Positions 1 through 8,247 are shown, counted from the stretch's first letter. The stretch: 33,560 nucleotides of DNA from an uncultured Craurococcus sp. (GCA_902805545.1 CADCTD010000177.1:1-33560), one strand, 5' to 3'. Notes: generated by a model from the sequence alone, not told the origin. Translations and numbers: made by a program.

Positions 1-185
1 AGGAGCCTGCCCTCGCCACCCCGCCCCCTGCGCCGCCGCCCCCGCCGCCGCTGCGCCAGGCGGCCGCGCCGAGGCCGCGCATCGACCCGAATTGCAGCCG
101 CGCGCTGTTCCGTTTCCAGCAGGGCGAGAGGCTGACCCCCGCGGAGGAAGCCTTCGTCAAGACGGGCTGCGTCACCCGCCGCTGA
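1..185 (+). CDS. C-terminal fragment of a proline-rich hypothetical protein
   Basis: The reading frame is open from the window edge to a TGA at 183-185, so only about the last 60 residues are present and the start lies outside. The visible part begins with a run of prolines and alanines, then a compact tail with two cysteines (DPNCSRALFRFQQGE, then TPAEEAFVKTGC). Third codon positions are nearly all G or C, as in neighbouring genes. I do not recognise the family. The proline-rich linker followed by a short cysteine-containing module resembles small periplasmic or envelope proteins, but the signal region is not visible. Confidence 0.55.
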   Translation, partial: EPALATPPPAPPPPPPLRQAAAPRPRIDPNCSRALFRFQQGERLTPAEEAFVKTGCVTRR

Positions 186-385
186 CCGGGGCGGCTGGAG
201 CGTGATCGCCAAAGGCGTTCATCACGCGGCACAGCACCGACCCGGACCATGATCCGCGATCCAGCGATCGCGGATCATGGCCTGGAGCGGTTTCCGTTCG
301 GCCTGGCTCACGGGAGCCGCGCCAGCCTGTTGCCTGATCGACCGGATTACTCCGACCAGGTGATTCCACCTGATAGGAGTTTGCT
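186..385. repeat. Intergenic dispersed repeat with two hairpins
   Basis: These 200 non-coding bases lie between the proline-rich ORF and the 3' end of korB. They hold a perfect 15-base inverted repeat (247-261 and 266-280, loop CAGC) with the core CATGATCCGCGATC. A second inverted repeat follows (CAGGTG 357-362, CACCTG 367-372, loop ATTC). The first hairpin shares its core with the palindrome at 14568-14611, so it belongs to a repeat family within this replicon. The second lies just beyond the korB stop codon and could protect the 3' end of the korAB message or weakly terminate it. No T-run follows either stem. Confidence 0.6.
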
Positions 386-1441
386 TTAGCGGAGGCCGGC
401 GTTGATGGCTTCCAGCGCTGCCGCCCCCGGCACCAGCGCCGCATCCTGCAGCCTGTTCAGCGGGCGCGCGACGGTGCCGAGATTGGCATGCAGGTCCCGT
501 GGCTCCGGGTCGATGTAGAGCAGGCCGGTGACGATCTCGCCCGCCGCCTTCCGCTCATGCAGGTGGTGCATGGCGGCGACGCGGTCGGTCGGGTCGTAGT
601 CGGCATGCAGCTTGCGGAGGCGGAGGACGGAGCCGTCATGCTGCTCCACCTCCCGCACCTCGCCCGGCGCGTAGTCGGCGGTGATGGGCGCGCGGCCGGT
701 GATGACGTCGAGGCGGTTCATCGCCTCGTTATGCTCGCGGACGAAGTCGTAGCTCTTGGTCGAGCCTTCATGGTTGTTGAAGGCGACGCAGGGGCTGATG
801 CAGTCGATGAAGGCGGGCCCGTCATGCCGCATCGCGCCCTTGATGAGGGGGACGAGCTGGTCCTTGTCGCCGGAGAAGCTGCGCGCGACATAGGTGGCGC
901 CGAGCTGCATGGCGATGCCGACGAGGTCGATCGCCTCATCGGTGTTGACCGTGCCCTTCTTCGCCTTCGAGCCCTTGTCCGAGGTCGCCGAGAACTGCCC
1001 CTTGGTCAGCCCGTAGACCCCGTTGTTCTCGACGATATAGGCCATGTTCACGCCGCGGCGGATGCTGTGGGCGAACTGGCCGAAGCCGATCGAGGCGCTG
1101 TCGCCATCGCCCGAGACGCCGAGATAGAGCAGCTCCCGGTTGGCGAGGTTGGCGCCCGTCAGCACGCTCGGCATCCGCCCATGGACCGAGTTGAAGCCGT
1201 GCGAGGCGCCGAGGAAGTAGTCCGGCGTCTTCGACGAGCAGCCGATGCCGGACATCTTGGCGACGCGATGCGGCTCGATGTCCAGCTCGAAGCAGGCCTG
1301 AATGATGGCGGCGCTGATGCTGTCATGCCCGCAGCCGGCGCAGAGGGTGCTGATCGCCCCCTCGTAGTCGCGCCTGGTGTAGCCGAGCGCATTGGTCGGC
1401 AGCTTCGGGTGGTGCAGCTTGGGTTTGGGGAGGAAGCTCAT
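386..1441 (-). CDS. korB: 2-oxoacid:ferredoxin oxidoreductase, beta subunit (KorB type)
   Basis: The 351-residue product is the thiamine diphosphate-binding subunit of an enzyme that decarboxylates a 2-oxoacid (probably 2-oxoglutarate) to the acyl-CoA and passes electrons to ferredoxin. Visible are the TPP/Mg motif GDGD at 111-114 with NNGVYGLTKGQ at 139-149. Cysteines for the single 4Fe-4S cluster are C34 and C37 (CAGCG), C68 (GIGCSS) and C218 (SPC). Length and cysteine layout fit the two-subunit KorAB class known from mycobacteria and other aerobes. Its ATG overlaps the korA stop by 4 bases (ATGA), so the subunits are translationally coupled. The substrate is inferred; pyruvate or another 2-oxoacid cannot be excluded. 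Confidence 0.9.
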   Translation of the reverse strand: MSFLPKPKLHHPKLPTNALGYTRRDYEGAISTLCAGCGHDSISAAIIQACFELDIEPHRVAKMSGIGCSSKTPDYFLGASHGFNSVHGRMPSVLTGANLANRELLYLGVSGDGDSASIGFGQFAHSIRRGVNMAYIVENNGVYGLTKGQFSATSDKGSKAKKGTVNTDEAIDLVGIAMQLGATYVARSFSGDKDQLVPLIKGAMRHDGPAFIDCISPCVAFNNHEGSTKSYDFVREHNEAMNRLDVITGRAPITADYAPGEVREVEQHDGSVLRLRKLHADYDPTDRVAAMHHLHERKAAGEIVTGLLYIDPEPRDLHANLGTVARPLNRLQDAALVPGAAALEAINAGLR

Positions 1442-3276
1442 TCCGCGGCCGCTCCGGCGAAGGGAAGGATCTGGGCCAGCACCTTGTCGCCGATGGCGGC
1501 GCGGATGAAGCGCGCGGTGATCGGCGTCCCGTCATAGTGCAGCACGGGGATGAGCTGCTGGGGCGCGATGCCGCACTCGGTCATCAGCAGGGTGCGGAGC
1601 TGGGCGTCGCGGTTCTGCTCCACGACGAAGACCTGGTCATGGGCGGCGACGAACTCCTCCACATCCCCGTGGAAGGGGAAGGCGCGGATGCGCAGCGCAT
1701 CGACATGGATGCCCTCCGCCTCCAGCGCCGACAGCGCCTCCTTCATGGCGGCGGAGGAGCTGCCGTAGTAGATCACCCCGGTCCGCGTCGGCTCCTTCGC
1801 CGGGCGCAGCACCGGGCGGGGGACGAGGGACTTCGCCGTCTCGAATTTCTGCAGCAGGCGCTGCATGTTGTCGGTATAGGCGGCGCCGACCTCGGTGTAC
1901 TTGGCGAAGCGGTCGCGCGAGGTTCCCCGCGTGAAGAAGGCGCCCTTGTCGGGGTGCGTCCCCGGATAGGTGCGGTAGGGGATGCCGTCGCCATCGGCAT
2001 CGAGGTAGCGGCCGAAGACGCGGCCTGCCTCCAGCTCCTCCGCCGTCATCACCTTGCCGCGGTCCATCCGCCGGCTGTCGTCCCAGGCGAAGGGCTCGCA
2101 GAGCCAGTCATTCATGCCGATATCGAGGTCGAGCAGCACGAAGACGGGCTGCTGCAGCCGGTCGGCGAGGTCGAAGGCATCGGCGCCGAAGGCGAAGCAC
2201 TCATGCGGATCCTCGGGGAAGAGGACGACGTGCTTGGTGTCGCCATGGCTGGCATAGGCCGCCGCCAGCACGTCCGACTGCTGGGTCCGCGTCGGCATGC
2301 CCGTGCTCGGCCCGGCCCGCTGCACGTCGAAGATCACCGAGGGGATCTCGGCGAAGTAGGAGAGGCCGACGAACTCCTGCATCAGCGAGATGCCGGGGCC
2401 CGAGGTCGCGGTGAAGGCCCGCGCCCCGTTCCAGGCGGCGCCGATGACGATGCCGATGGAGGCCAGCTCGTCCTCCGCCTGGACGATGGCATAGCGCTTC
2501 CGCCCGTCAGGATCGGTGCGGAACTTCTTCGCATAGCGCTCGAACCCCTCGGCCAGCGAGGTCGAGGGGGTGATCGGGTACCAGGCGCAGACCGTGGCGC
2601 CGCCATAGACGGCGCCGAGCCCGGCCGCGCTGTTGCCGTCGACATAGATGCGGTCGCCGACCTTGTCGGCCCGCTCCAGCGTCAGGCCGAGCGGGCAGGA
2701 CAGATTCGCCAGCGCCCAGTCGCGGCCCATCTGGAAGGCGTCCTGGTTGGGCTTCGCCAGCTTCTCCTTGCCCTTGTACTGCTCGGAGAGCAGCGTCTCC
2801 ACCACCACCGGGTCGATCTGCAGCAGGGCCGAGAGCGCGCCGACATACATGATGTTCTTGAAGAGCTGCCGCTGCCGCGCATCGGTATAGGCCGCGTTAC
2901 ACATCTCGGTCAGCGGCACGCCGATGACGTGGATGTCCTCGCGGAAGCGGCTCTGCGGCATCGGCCGGGTACTGTCGTAGAAAAGGTAGCCGCCCTGGTC
3001 GATCTCGGCGAGGTCGCGGTCCCAGGTCTGCGGGTTCATCGCCACCATCAGGTCGACGCCGCCGCGCCGGCCGAGATGCCCCTCGCCCGAGACGCGCACC
3101 TCGAACCAGGTCGGCAGGCCCTGGATGTTGCTCGGGAAGATGTTGCGGGACGCGATGGGGATGCCCATGCGCAGGATCGCCTTGGCGAAGAGCTGGTTGG
3201 CGCTGGCCGAGCCCGAGCCGTTGACATTGGCGAATTTGACGACGAAGTCGTTGACCGCAGTCACCGGGTTGCGCAT
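1438..3276 (-). CDS. korA: 2-oxoacid:ferredoxin oxidoreductase, fused gamma-alpha subunit (KorA type)
   Basis: The 612-residue product is the partner of the beta subunit. An N-terminal gamma domain (about 10-195), which binds CoA in this family, is fused to an alpha domain (about 215-600). The alpha domain carries the classical YPITPSTS motif at 233-240. This fusion is typical of two-subunit, relatively oxygen-tolerant enzymes. No ferredoxin domain is present, so electrons must leave through an external carrier. The gene overlaps the upstream flavoprotein gene by 16 bases and korB by 4, which indicates one operon and probably one complex or electron chain. Confidence 0.92.
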   Translation of the reverse strand: MRNPVTAVNDFVVKFANVNGSGSASANQLFAKAILRMGIPIASRNIFPSNIQGLPTWFEVRVSGEGHLGRRGGVDLMVAMNPQTWDRDLAEIDQGGYLFYDSTRPMPQSRFREDIHVIGVPLTEMCNAAYTDARQRQLFKNIMYVGALSALLQIDPVVVETLLSEQYKGKEKLAKPNQDAFQMGRDWALANLSCPLGLTLERADKVGDRIYVDGNSAAGLGAVYGGATVCAWYPITPSTSLAEGFERYAKKFRTDPDGRKRYAIVQAEDELASIGIVIGAAWNGARAFTATSGPGISLMQEFVGLSYFAEIPSVIFDVQRAGPSTGMPTRTQQSDVLAAAYASHGDTKHVVLFPEDPHECFAFGADAFDLADRLQQPVFVLLDLDIGMNDWLCEPFAWDDSRRMDRGKVMTAEELEAGRVFGRYLDADGDGIPYRTYPGTHPDKGAFFTRGTSRDRFAKYTEVGAAYTDNMQRLLQKFETAKSLVPRPVLRPAKEPTRTGVIYYGSSSAAMKEALSALEAEGIHVDALRIRAFPFHGDVEEFVAAHDQVFVVEQNRDAQLRTLLMTECGIAPQQLIPVLHYDGTPITARFIRAAIGDKVLAQILPFAGAAAE

Positions 3277-5063
3277 GCGGGCACCCTTTCAGCCTTGGGC
3301 CTTGCGCTCTCGAGGAGGAATTTCTGCATGTCCCAGGCGCCGGTCGGGCAGCGCTCGGCGCACAGGCCGCAATGCAGGCAGACATCCTCGTCCTTCGCCA
3401 TGACGCGGCCGGTCTTGAGACCGTCCGCGACATAGATCGCCTGCTCGAGGTTGAGCGCCGGCATCTTCAGCCGGTCGCGCAGCTCCTGCTCCTCGCCATC
3501 CTCGGTGAAGGTGATGCAGTCGACCGGGCAGATATCGACGCAGGCATCGCATTCGATGCAGAGCTTCGAGGTGAAGACGGTCTGCACGTCGCAATTCAGG
3601 CAGCGCTGCGCCTCCTTGAAGGCGAGCTCCCGGTCATAGCCGAGCTCCACCTCCGTCTTGATGTCGCGCAGCGCCACCTCGTTCTCGGCATGCGGCACCT
3701 TGAAGCGGAGGTCGAGCGAGACCGCGCTGTCGTAGCTCCACTCGTGGATGCCCATCTTCTGGCTGGACATCGCCACATCCGGCGGCGGCCGCTGCGCCAC
3801 GTCCTCGCCGCGGCAGAAGAGGTCGATCGAGACCGCCGCCTGGTGGCCATGCGCCACGGCCCAGATGATGTTCTTCGGCCCGAAGGCCGCATCGCCGCCG
3901 AAGAAGACCTGGGGCAGCGTCGACTGCAGCGTCGCCTCGTCGAGCTTCGGCAGGCCCCAGCGGTCGAACGCGATGCCGAGATCGCCCTCGATCCAGGGGA
4001 AGGCGTTCTCCTGGCCGATGGCGACCAGCACCTCATCCGCCTCGATCACCACATCCGGCTCGCCGGAGGGGACGAGCTGGCGCCGGCCGCGGGCGTCCCG
4101 CTCCGCCTTGACCGCCTCGAAGACCATGCCGGTGAGGCGGCCGTCCTCGTGCAGCACCTGCTTCGGCACCAGGTAGTTGCGGATGGGGATGCCCTCCTTC
4201 ACGGCATCCTCCTTCTCCCAGGGGCTCGCCTTCATCTCCTCGAAGCCGGAGCGGACGACGACCGTCACCTGCTCGCCGCCGAGGCGGCGGGCGGAGCGGC
4301 AGCAATCCATCGCCGTGTTGCCGCCGCCGAGCACGATCACGCGCCGGCCGATCTTCTCCACATGCCCGAAGGAGACGGAGGAGAGCCAGTCGATGCCGAT
4401 ATGGATGTTGGCGGCGGCCTCCTGGCGGCCCGGCACGTCGAGGTCCCGCCCGCGCGGCGCGCCGGCGCCGACGAAGACGGCATCATAGCCCTCGGCCAGC
4501 AGCGCCCGCAGGCTGCCGACCCGCTGGTCGTAATGGGTGACGACGCCGCCGCGGCCGGTGATGTAGCCGACCTCCTCGTCGATCACACTCTCCGGCAGGC
4601 GGAAGCGCGGGATCTGGCTGCGGATGAAGCCGCCGCCCTTCGACTGCTCGTCATAGACATGCACCTCGTAGCCGAGCGGGGCGAGGTCGCGGGCGACGGT
4701 CAGGCTCGAGGGCCCGGCGCCGATGCAGGCGATGCGGCGGCCATTGCCGACAGCCGGGATGGGCGGCATCCGCGGCAGCACATCCTCCTTGTTGTCGGCG
4801 GCGACGCGCTTGAGGCGGCAGATGGCGACCGGCTCCTCCTCGACGCGCCCGCGCCGGCAGGCCGGCTCGCAGGGGCGGTCGCAGGTGCGGCCGAGCACGC
4901 CGGGGAAGACGTTGGAGTGCCAGTTGACCATATAGGCGTCGGAATAGCGCCCGGCGGCGATCAGCCGGATGTATTCGGGCACCGGCGTATGGGCCGGGCA
5001 GGCCCATTGGCAATCGACGACCTTGTGGAAGTAGTCGGGATTGCTGATGTCGGTCGGCGTCAC
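3261..5063 (-). CDS. FAD/NAD(P)-binding iron-sulfur oxidoreductase (GltD-like) with C-terminal 4Fe-4S domains
   Basis: The 600-residue protein probably links ferredoxin-level electrons from KorAB to NAD(P). The N-terminus resembles the Fe-S domain of glutamate synthase small subunit and dihydropyrimidine dehydrogenase (C18, C22, C61, C65, C69). An FAD motif GAGPSS lies at 115-120 and an NAD(P)-type motif GGGNTAMD at 246-253. The C-terminus has two 4Fe-4S sets: CIECDACVDICP from C502 and CLHCGLCAERCP from C562. The GTG start at 5063 is chosen because homology begins there and because it overlaps the stop of a short leader ORF as GTGA. A longer in-frame extension to about 5747 has no family resemblance and covers the divergent gene. 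Direction of electron flow is inferred. Confidence 0.88.
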   Translation of the reverse strand: MTPTDISNPDYFHKVVDCQWACPAHTPVPEYIRLIAAGRYSDAYMVNWHSNVFPGVLGRTCDRPCEPACRRGRVEEEPVAICRLKRVAADNKEDVLPRMPPIPAVGNGRRIACIGAGPSSLTVARDLAPLGYEVHVYDEQSKGGGFIRSQIPRFRLPESVIDEEVGYITGRGGVVTHYDQRVGSLRALLAEGYDAVFVGAGAPRGRDLDVPGRQEAAANIHIGIDWLSSVSFGHVEKIGRRVIVLGGGNTAMDCCRSARRLGGEQVTVVVRSGFEEMKASPWEKEDAVKEGIPIRNYLVPKQVLHEDGRLTGMVFEAVKAERDARGRRQLVPSGEPDVVIEADEVLVAIGQENAFPWIEGDLGIAFDRWGLPKLDEATLQSTLPQVFFGGDAAFGPKNIIWAVAHGHQAAVSIDLFCRGEDVAQRPPPDVAMSSQKMGIHEWSYDSAVSLDLRFKVPHAENEVALRDIKTEVELGYDRELAFKEAQRCLNCDVQTVFTSKLCIECDACVDICPVDCITFTEDGEEQELRDRLKMPALNLEQAIYVADGLKTGRVMAKDEDVCLHCGLCAERCPTGAWDMQKFLLESARPKAERVPACATR

Positions 5064-5086
5064 GCGCGCGACTCCCCTGGACGCAT
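5060..5086 (-). CDS. Eight-codon leader ORF (MRPGESRA) coupled to the flavoprotein gene
   Basis: On the minus strand a full AGGAGG Shine-Dalgarno (complement of 5095-5100) stands 8 bases before an ATG at 5086. That ATG opens an ORF of only eight codons. Its TGA (5062-5060) overlaps the GTG start of the oxidoreductase as GTGA. The strongest ribosome-binding site in this leader therefore serves the tiny ORF, and ribosomes may reach the GTG by re-initiation. A weaker GGGGAG lies about 10 bases before the GTG itself. Whether the peptide matters or only its translation is unknown; chance is possible. Confidence 0.4.
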   Translation of the reverse strand: MRPGESRA

Positions 5087-5120
5087 CCTGGTTTCCTCCT
5101 GCCGGCCTCTGCGGGCCGTG

Positions 5121-5135
5121 GGGGCAGCTTGCCCC
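5121..5135. other. Short perfect hairpin in a divergent promoter region
   Basis: GGGGCA (5121-5126) pairs with TGCCCC (5130-5135) around a GCT loop. It lies between the divergent flavoprotein (minus) and FAH-family (plus) genes. It would be in the 5' leader of either transcript or act as DNA for a regulator. No T-run follows, so it is not an obvious intrinsic terminator. Confidence 0.3.
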
Positions 5136-5243
5136 AACCCCGGTAGCCCCGCAACGACCTGATCGCAGCCGTGCCGAAGCCCGGCTTGCGGCCCTGCCGG
5201 GTGCCGCCGATGATGCGGCCGGAGCCAGGGGAGGGGGCGGCGG

Positions 5244-6086
5244 ATGAAGCTCATCAGCTTCGCGATCGGCGACGAGGCGCGCTTCGGGGCGGTGGAGGAC
5301 GGCATCGTGATCGACCTCACCGCCCGGCTCGGTGCGCGCGCCCCGAGCCTTCTCGCGCTGATCGAGGCGGACGCGCTGGCGGAAGCGCAAGCGGCGCTCC
5401 CTGTGCCTGGGCCGCGCCATGCGCTGGCCGACATCGCCTATCTGGAGCCCATCCCGCAGGCCCGGCGCATCTTCTGCGTCGGCGCCAACTACCCGAAGAT
5501 CCACCCGACCGGCGGCGTGGTCAGCGGCCCGGAATTCCCCGCCATCTTCCAGAAGCCGGCCGAGACGCTGGTGCCGCACAAGGCCGTGCTGCAGGCCCCG
5601 GCAGCCTCGCGCCAGTTCGACTACGAGGGGGAGCTTGCCTTCGTGATCGGCCGCGGCGGCGCCGGCATCCCGCCGGAGCGGGCACTCGATCATGTCTTTG
5701 GCTATGCCTGCCTGAACGACGGCTCGGTGCGGGACTTCCAGAAGCACAGCGTCTGGGCGGGGAAGAATTTCGCCCGCTCCGGCAGCTTCGGCCCCTGGCT
5801 GGTGACCGCCGACGAGGTGGGCGACCCGGCCTCGCTCACCCTGGTGACGCGGCTGAACGGCGAGGAGGTGCAGCGCACCGGGCTAGACCGGATGTTCTTC
5901 GGCGTCCCCGCCATCATCGCCTATCTCTCGGCGGTGACGCCGCTGCTGCCGGGCGACGTGATCGCCACCGGCTCGCCCGAGGGCAGCGGCGCCACCCGCA
6001 GCCCGCCGCGCTGGCTGGTCCCCGGCGACCGGATCGAGGTGGAGGTCGCGCGCATCGGCGTGCTGGAGAACAGCGTCGGCCAGTAA
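5244..6086 (+). CDS. Fumarylacetoacetate hydrolase (FAH) family protein
   Basis: The 280-residue product belongs to the FAH superfamily, whose members cleave or isomerise C-C bonds in 2-oxo or dioxo acids, often in aromatic catabolism, with a divalent metal. The metal-ligand pattern is visible as DYEGELA (E128, E130) and the later LND (D159), with a conserved lysine at K174 (WAGKNF). GSPEGSG near the C-terminus matches the usual GTP/GSP loop. A purine-rich stretch AGGGGAGGGGGCGG precedes the ATG. The gene diverges from the flavoprotein-korAB operon, but nothing visible ties it to that enzyme. The exact substrate cannot be read from sequence. Confidence 0.88.
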   Translation: MKLISFAIGDEARFGAVEDGIVIDLTARLGARAPSLLALIEADALAEAQAALPVPGPRHALADIAYLEPIPQARRIFCVGANYPKIHPTGGVVSGPEFPAIFQKPAETLVPHKAVLQAPAASRQFDYEGELAFVIGRGGAGIPPERALDHVFGYACLNDGSVRDFQKHSVWAGKNFARSGSFGPWLVTADEVGDPASLTLVTRLNGEEVQRTGLDRMFFGVPAIIAYLSAVTPLLPGDVIATGSPEGSGATRSPPRWLVPGDRIEVEVARIGVLENSVGQ

Positions 6087-6271
6087 GTCTATCGCCTTAT
6101 AGTAGAATATTCGGCTTCTTGCGCCTCTGTCCGAGTAAAGCCTGCACGGTTCCGTCACAACACGTAATCGTTCCGACACCAGTTTCGGCGCTTCCTCTAC
6201 ATCCTCGAAGGCCGGCCCAGGGGTTGCCCAGGGTCCGGCCCGATCCACCTATGCTTGAGGAATGAGGAAGG

Positions 6272-6610
6272 ATGCGTCTCCTGCTCCTGTTGCCGGCGCT
6301 TGTCCTCGCCGGTTGCGCGATGTCCGAGGCTGACCGCCAGGCCGAGGCCCAGCTTGCCGCGGTCCGCCAGGCCTCCATGTCCGGCCCTGCCCTGTCCTGG
6401 GCGGAGCTGAACATCCACCCGACCCTCGTTGCCAATGCCTGCTCGGTCGGGACGCTGGTGAACAGCAGCGGCCAGGTGGTCGGCTATTGCCGCGCCGGAC
6501 GCCAGTGCCGGACGATGGACTGGCGCCCCGTCGCCGCCGGCTGCACGGAGCCGCAGCTCCGCCAGACCAGCGCCCCGGCCCGCACCGCGGCGCTCGATAC
6601 GACGCGGTAA
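6272..6610 (+). CDS. Small hypothetical lipoprotein
   Basis: The 112-residue product starts with MRLLLLLPALVLAGCAMSEA: a short charged end, a hydrophobic stretch and a lipobox LAGC with the acylated cysteine at position 15. It should be an outer- or inner-membrane lipoprotein. The mature part contains four further cysteines (CSVG, YCRAGRQC, AAGC), enough for two disulfides in the periplasm. No enzyme motif is seen. A GAGGAAGG ribosome-binding site precedes the ATG. The 185 bases before it are AT-richer than the surroundings and probably hold its promoter. Function unknown. Confidence 0.75.
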   Translation: MRLLLLLPALVLAGCAMSEADRQAEAQLAAVRQASMSGPALSWAELNIHPTLVANACSVGTLVNSSGQVVGYCRAGRQCRTMDWRPVAAGCTEPQLRQTSAPARTAALDTTR

Positions 6611-6650
6611 CAGCGATTGCGGCACGCCCCCGGCGCGGTACACCGGGGGG

Positions 6651-7073
6651 GTGCTCCACCTCATCAAGCTCTCGGTCGGCCCCAAGGATGTGGGTCAGCT
6701 CCGGGCCATCCAGGCCCGGCGGGCGGTGGCCGAGCCACCGCTCCGCCACCAGACCCGGATGATGCCGAAGCGCGCCGCCGAGATCCTCGCCGGCGGCTCG
6801 ATCTACTGGGTGGTCGCCGGCTTCGTGCAGGTGCGCCAGCGCATCACCGACATCATCGAGGAAGCATGGGACGACGGCTCCCGCTGCGCCGGCCTGGTGC
6901 TGGACCCGGAGCTCGTCGCCGTCGCCGCCCGGCCGGTGAAGCCCTTCCAGGGCTGGCGCTACCTGGAGCCGGAAGTCGCGCCGCCGGATGTCGTCGCCGG
7001 CATCGAGGGCGAGGGGGCCGAGGCCATGCCGGAGCGGTTGCGCGCCGAGCTTCGCGCCCTCGGCCTATTGTAG
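6651..7073 (+). CDS. DUF1489 family protein
   Basis: The 140-residue protein starts at GTG and matches the alphaproteobacterial DUF1489 family in length and in features such as the N-terminal LHLIKLSVG, the central RMMPKRAAEIL and GSIYWVVAG, and VKPFQGWRYL near the C-terminus. The family has no established function; the internal hydrophobic segment is too short to call a membrane helix with confidence. Its stop overlaps the end of the convergent azlD gene by 9 bases, so the two transcripts share complementary 3' ends. Confidence 0.85.
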   Translation: MLHLIKLSVGPKDVGQLRAIQARRAVAEPPLRHQTRMMPKRAAEILAGGSIYWVVAGFVQVRQRITDIIEEAWDDGSRCAGLVLDPELVAVAARPVKPFQGWRYLEPEVAPPDVVAGIEGEGAEAMPERLRAELRALGLL

Positions 7074-7388
7074 GCCCCAGCGCACCGCCAGCAGCACCCC
7101 CGTTCCGAGGCCGAGCGCGGGCAGCAGCCGCCCGCCGAGCAGGCGATGCGCCAGCAGCCCGGCGAGGAGCCCGGCCAGCCGCGCCGGCCATGGCAGCCCG
7201 GCCACCGCGCCGCCCGGCACCGCGATGGCGAGCGCGACGAAGGCGGCGAGCGTCGCCTGCGAGACCGCCGCCGCCCAGGCGACCAGCGGATGGTCCGGCC
7301 GCAACGCGCCGGCGACCAGCAGCCCGAGGCCGCGCAGCAGCAGCATCGCCGCGGCTGCCAGCAGCAGGGCGAGGTCAGCCTCCGCCAC
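7065..7388 (-). CDS. azlD: AzlD domain protein, small subunit of a branched-chain amino acid exporter
   Basis: About 107 residues, almost entirely hydrophobic, forming some four membrane segments, as in the AzlD family that pairs with AzlC to export branched-chain amino acids. The GTG at 7388 is chosen because it begins just before the first membrane helix (VAEADLALLL) and overlaps the azlC stop by 14 bases. A longer in-frame reading to 7496 adds proline/serine-rich sequence antisense to nothing and overlapping azlC, and is unlikely. Identification rests on size, hydrophobicity and the neighbouring azlC. Confidence 0.75.
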   Translation of the reverse strand: MAEADLALLLAAAAMLLLRGLGLLVAGALRPDHPLVAWAAAVSQATLAAFVALAIAVPGGAVAGLPWPARLAGLLAGLLAHRLLGGRLLPALGLGTGVLLAVRWGLQ

Positions 7389-8082
7389 GCCGCAGCCCGA
7401 GGAGGAAGGCGAGGGTGCCGCCCAGCAGCCCGGCCCCGAGCAGCCCCCAGGCCGGCGGCAGCCAGAGCGCGACGGGGGCCGCCAGCACGCCGGCAAGGAT
7501 TGCCCGCCGCGGCGCCGGCAGCCGCAGCTCGGCGGCCAGCAGCAGGGCGAAGTAGAGCGGGTTGGTGAAGAGCAGCGCCGCCAGCAGCACGGGGCTCAGC
7601 AACGGCGCCGCCGCATGGCCCGCCGCCGTCGCCAGCCCTGCAGTCACCCAGGAGGCGAGGCCGAAGCCGAGGAACCAGGGCAGCCGCTCCCCGGCCGGCA
7701 GGCCCGGCAGCACCCGCATGGCGGCCGCCCAGGGCGTGATGGCGATGAAGGGCAGCGCCAGCCAGCGCCGCGCCCCGCCACCGAGCCAGGGCGCGAGGGC
7801 AAGCGCCATCGGCAGGAAGCGCGCATTGGCGATGGTGGCGCCGAGCGCCGCCGGCGCCACGCCCCCCGCCTGCAGCAGCACCAGCTGCCCTGCCATGCCA
7901 TAGACCAGCAGCGAGGCGCCGAGCGCCCAACCCATCCCGCGCCCCGCCGCAGCCACCGCCGCACCGAAGGCGAGGAAGGTCGCCCCCATGGCGAGGGCCG
8001 GTGCACCGAGCGCGGCAAGGGCCCCCGGCCGCAGCGGGGCGAAGGAAGGACGGGGTGGCATGCGCGCCCGCGAGACTGCCAT
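7375..8082 (-). CDS. azlC: AzlC family permease, large subunit of a branched-chain amino acid exporter
   Basis: Roughly 235 hydrophobic residues with about six or seven membrane segments. The family pattern is visible in GWALGASLLVYGMAGQLVLL, the NARFLPMALAL helix (AzlC proteins usually have NLRH/NARF here), and a TNPLYF segment near the end. AzlC with AzlD exports branched-chain amino acids and analogues in other bacteria. The start is uncertain: in-frame ATGs at 8121, 8082 and 8061 all lack a good Shine-Dalgarno, and the helices begin only after the last one. The gene overlaps azlD and is probably co-transcribed with it. Confidence 0.8.
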   Translation of the reverse strand: MAVSRARMPPRPSFAPLRPGALAALGAPALAMGATFLAFGAAVAAAGRGMGWALGASLLVYGMAGQLVLLQAGGVAPAALGATIANARFLPMALALAPWLGGGARRWLALPFIAITPWAAAMRVLPGLPAGERLPWFLGFGLASWVTAGLATAAGHAAAPLLSPVLLAALLFTNPLYFALLLAAELRLPAPRRAILAGVLAAPVALWLPPAWGLLGAGLLGGTLAFLLGLRRGGG

Positions 8083-8247
8083 GCCGGATGGCAAGGCCGT
8101 AAGCCGCCGCCCGCACCGCATGGCGCCGGATCAAGCCGGCGCCGCCGGCTCCGGTCAGGCTGCGCATGCGACACCATCCGCCAAGCCGGGATCCTCGCAC
8201 GGTTTCCGTCGAGCCACCGCCGGGCCCGTGCCCGCGGGGGATCCGCC

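Noticed and set aside
5121..5135. Hairpin as an intrinsic terminator
   Set aside because: No T-run on either strand and it lies between divergent genes, where a terminator is not expected.
3372..5162. Long open frame on the plus strand (about 596 codons) opposite the flavoprotein gene
   Set aside because: It has low-complexity leucine/arginine/aspartate composition and no family features. It is the antisense shadow of a clear gene, which is common at this GC content. Similar long shadows opposite korA, the ino1 operon and hisD were dropped for the same reason.
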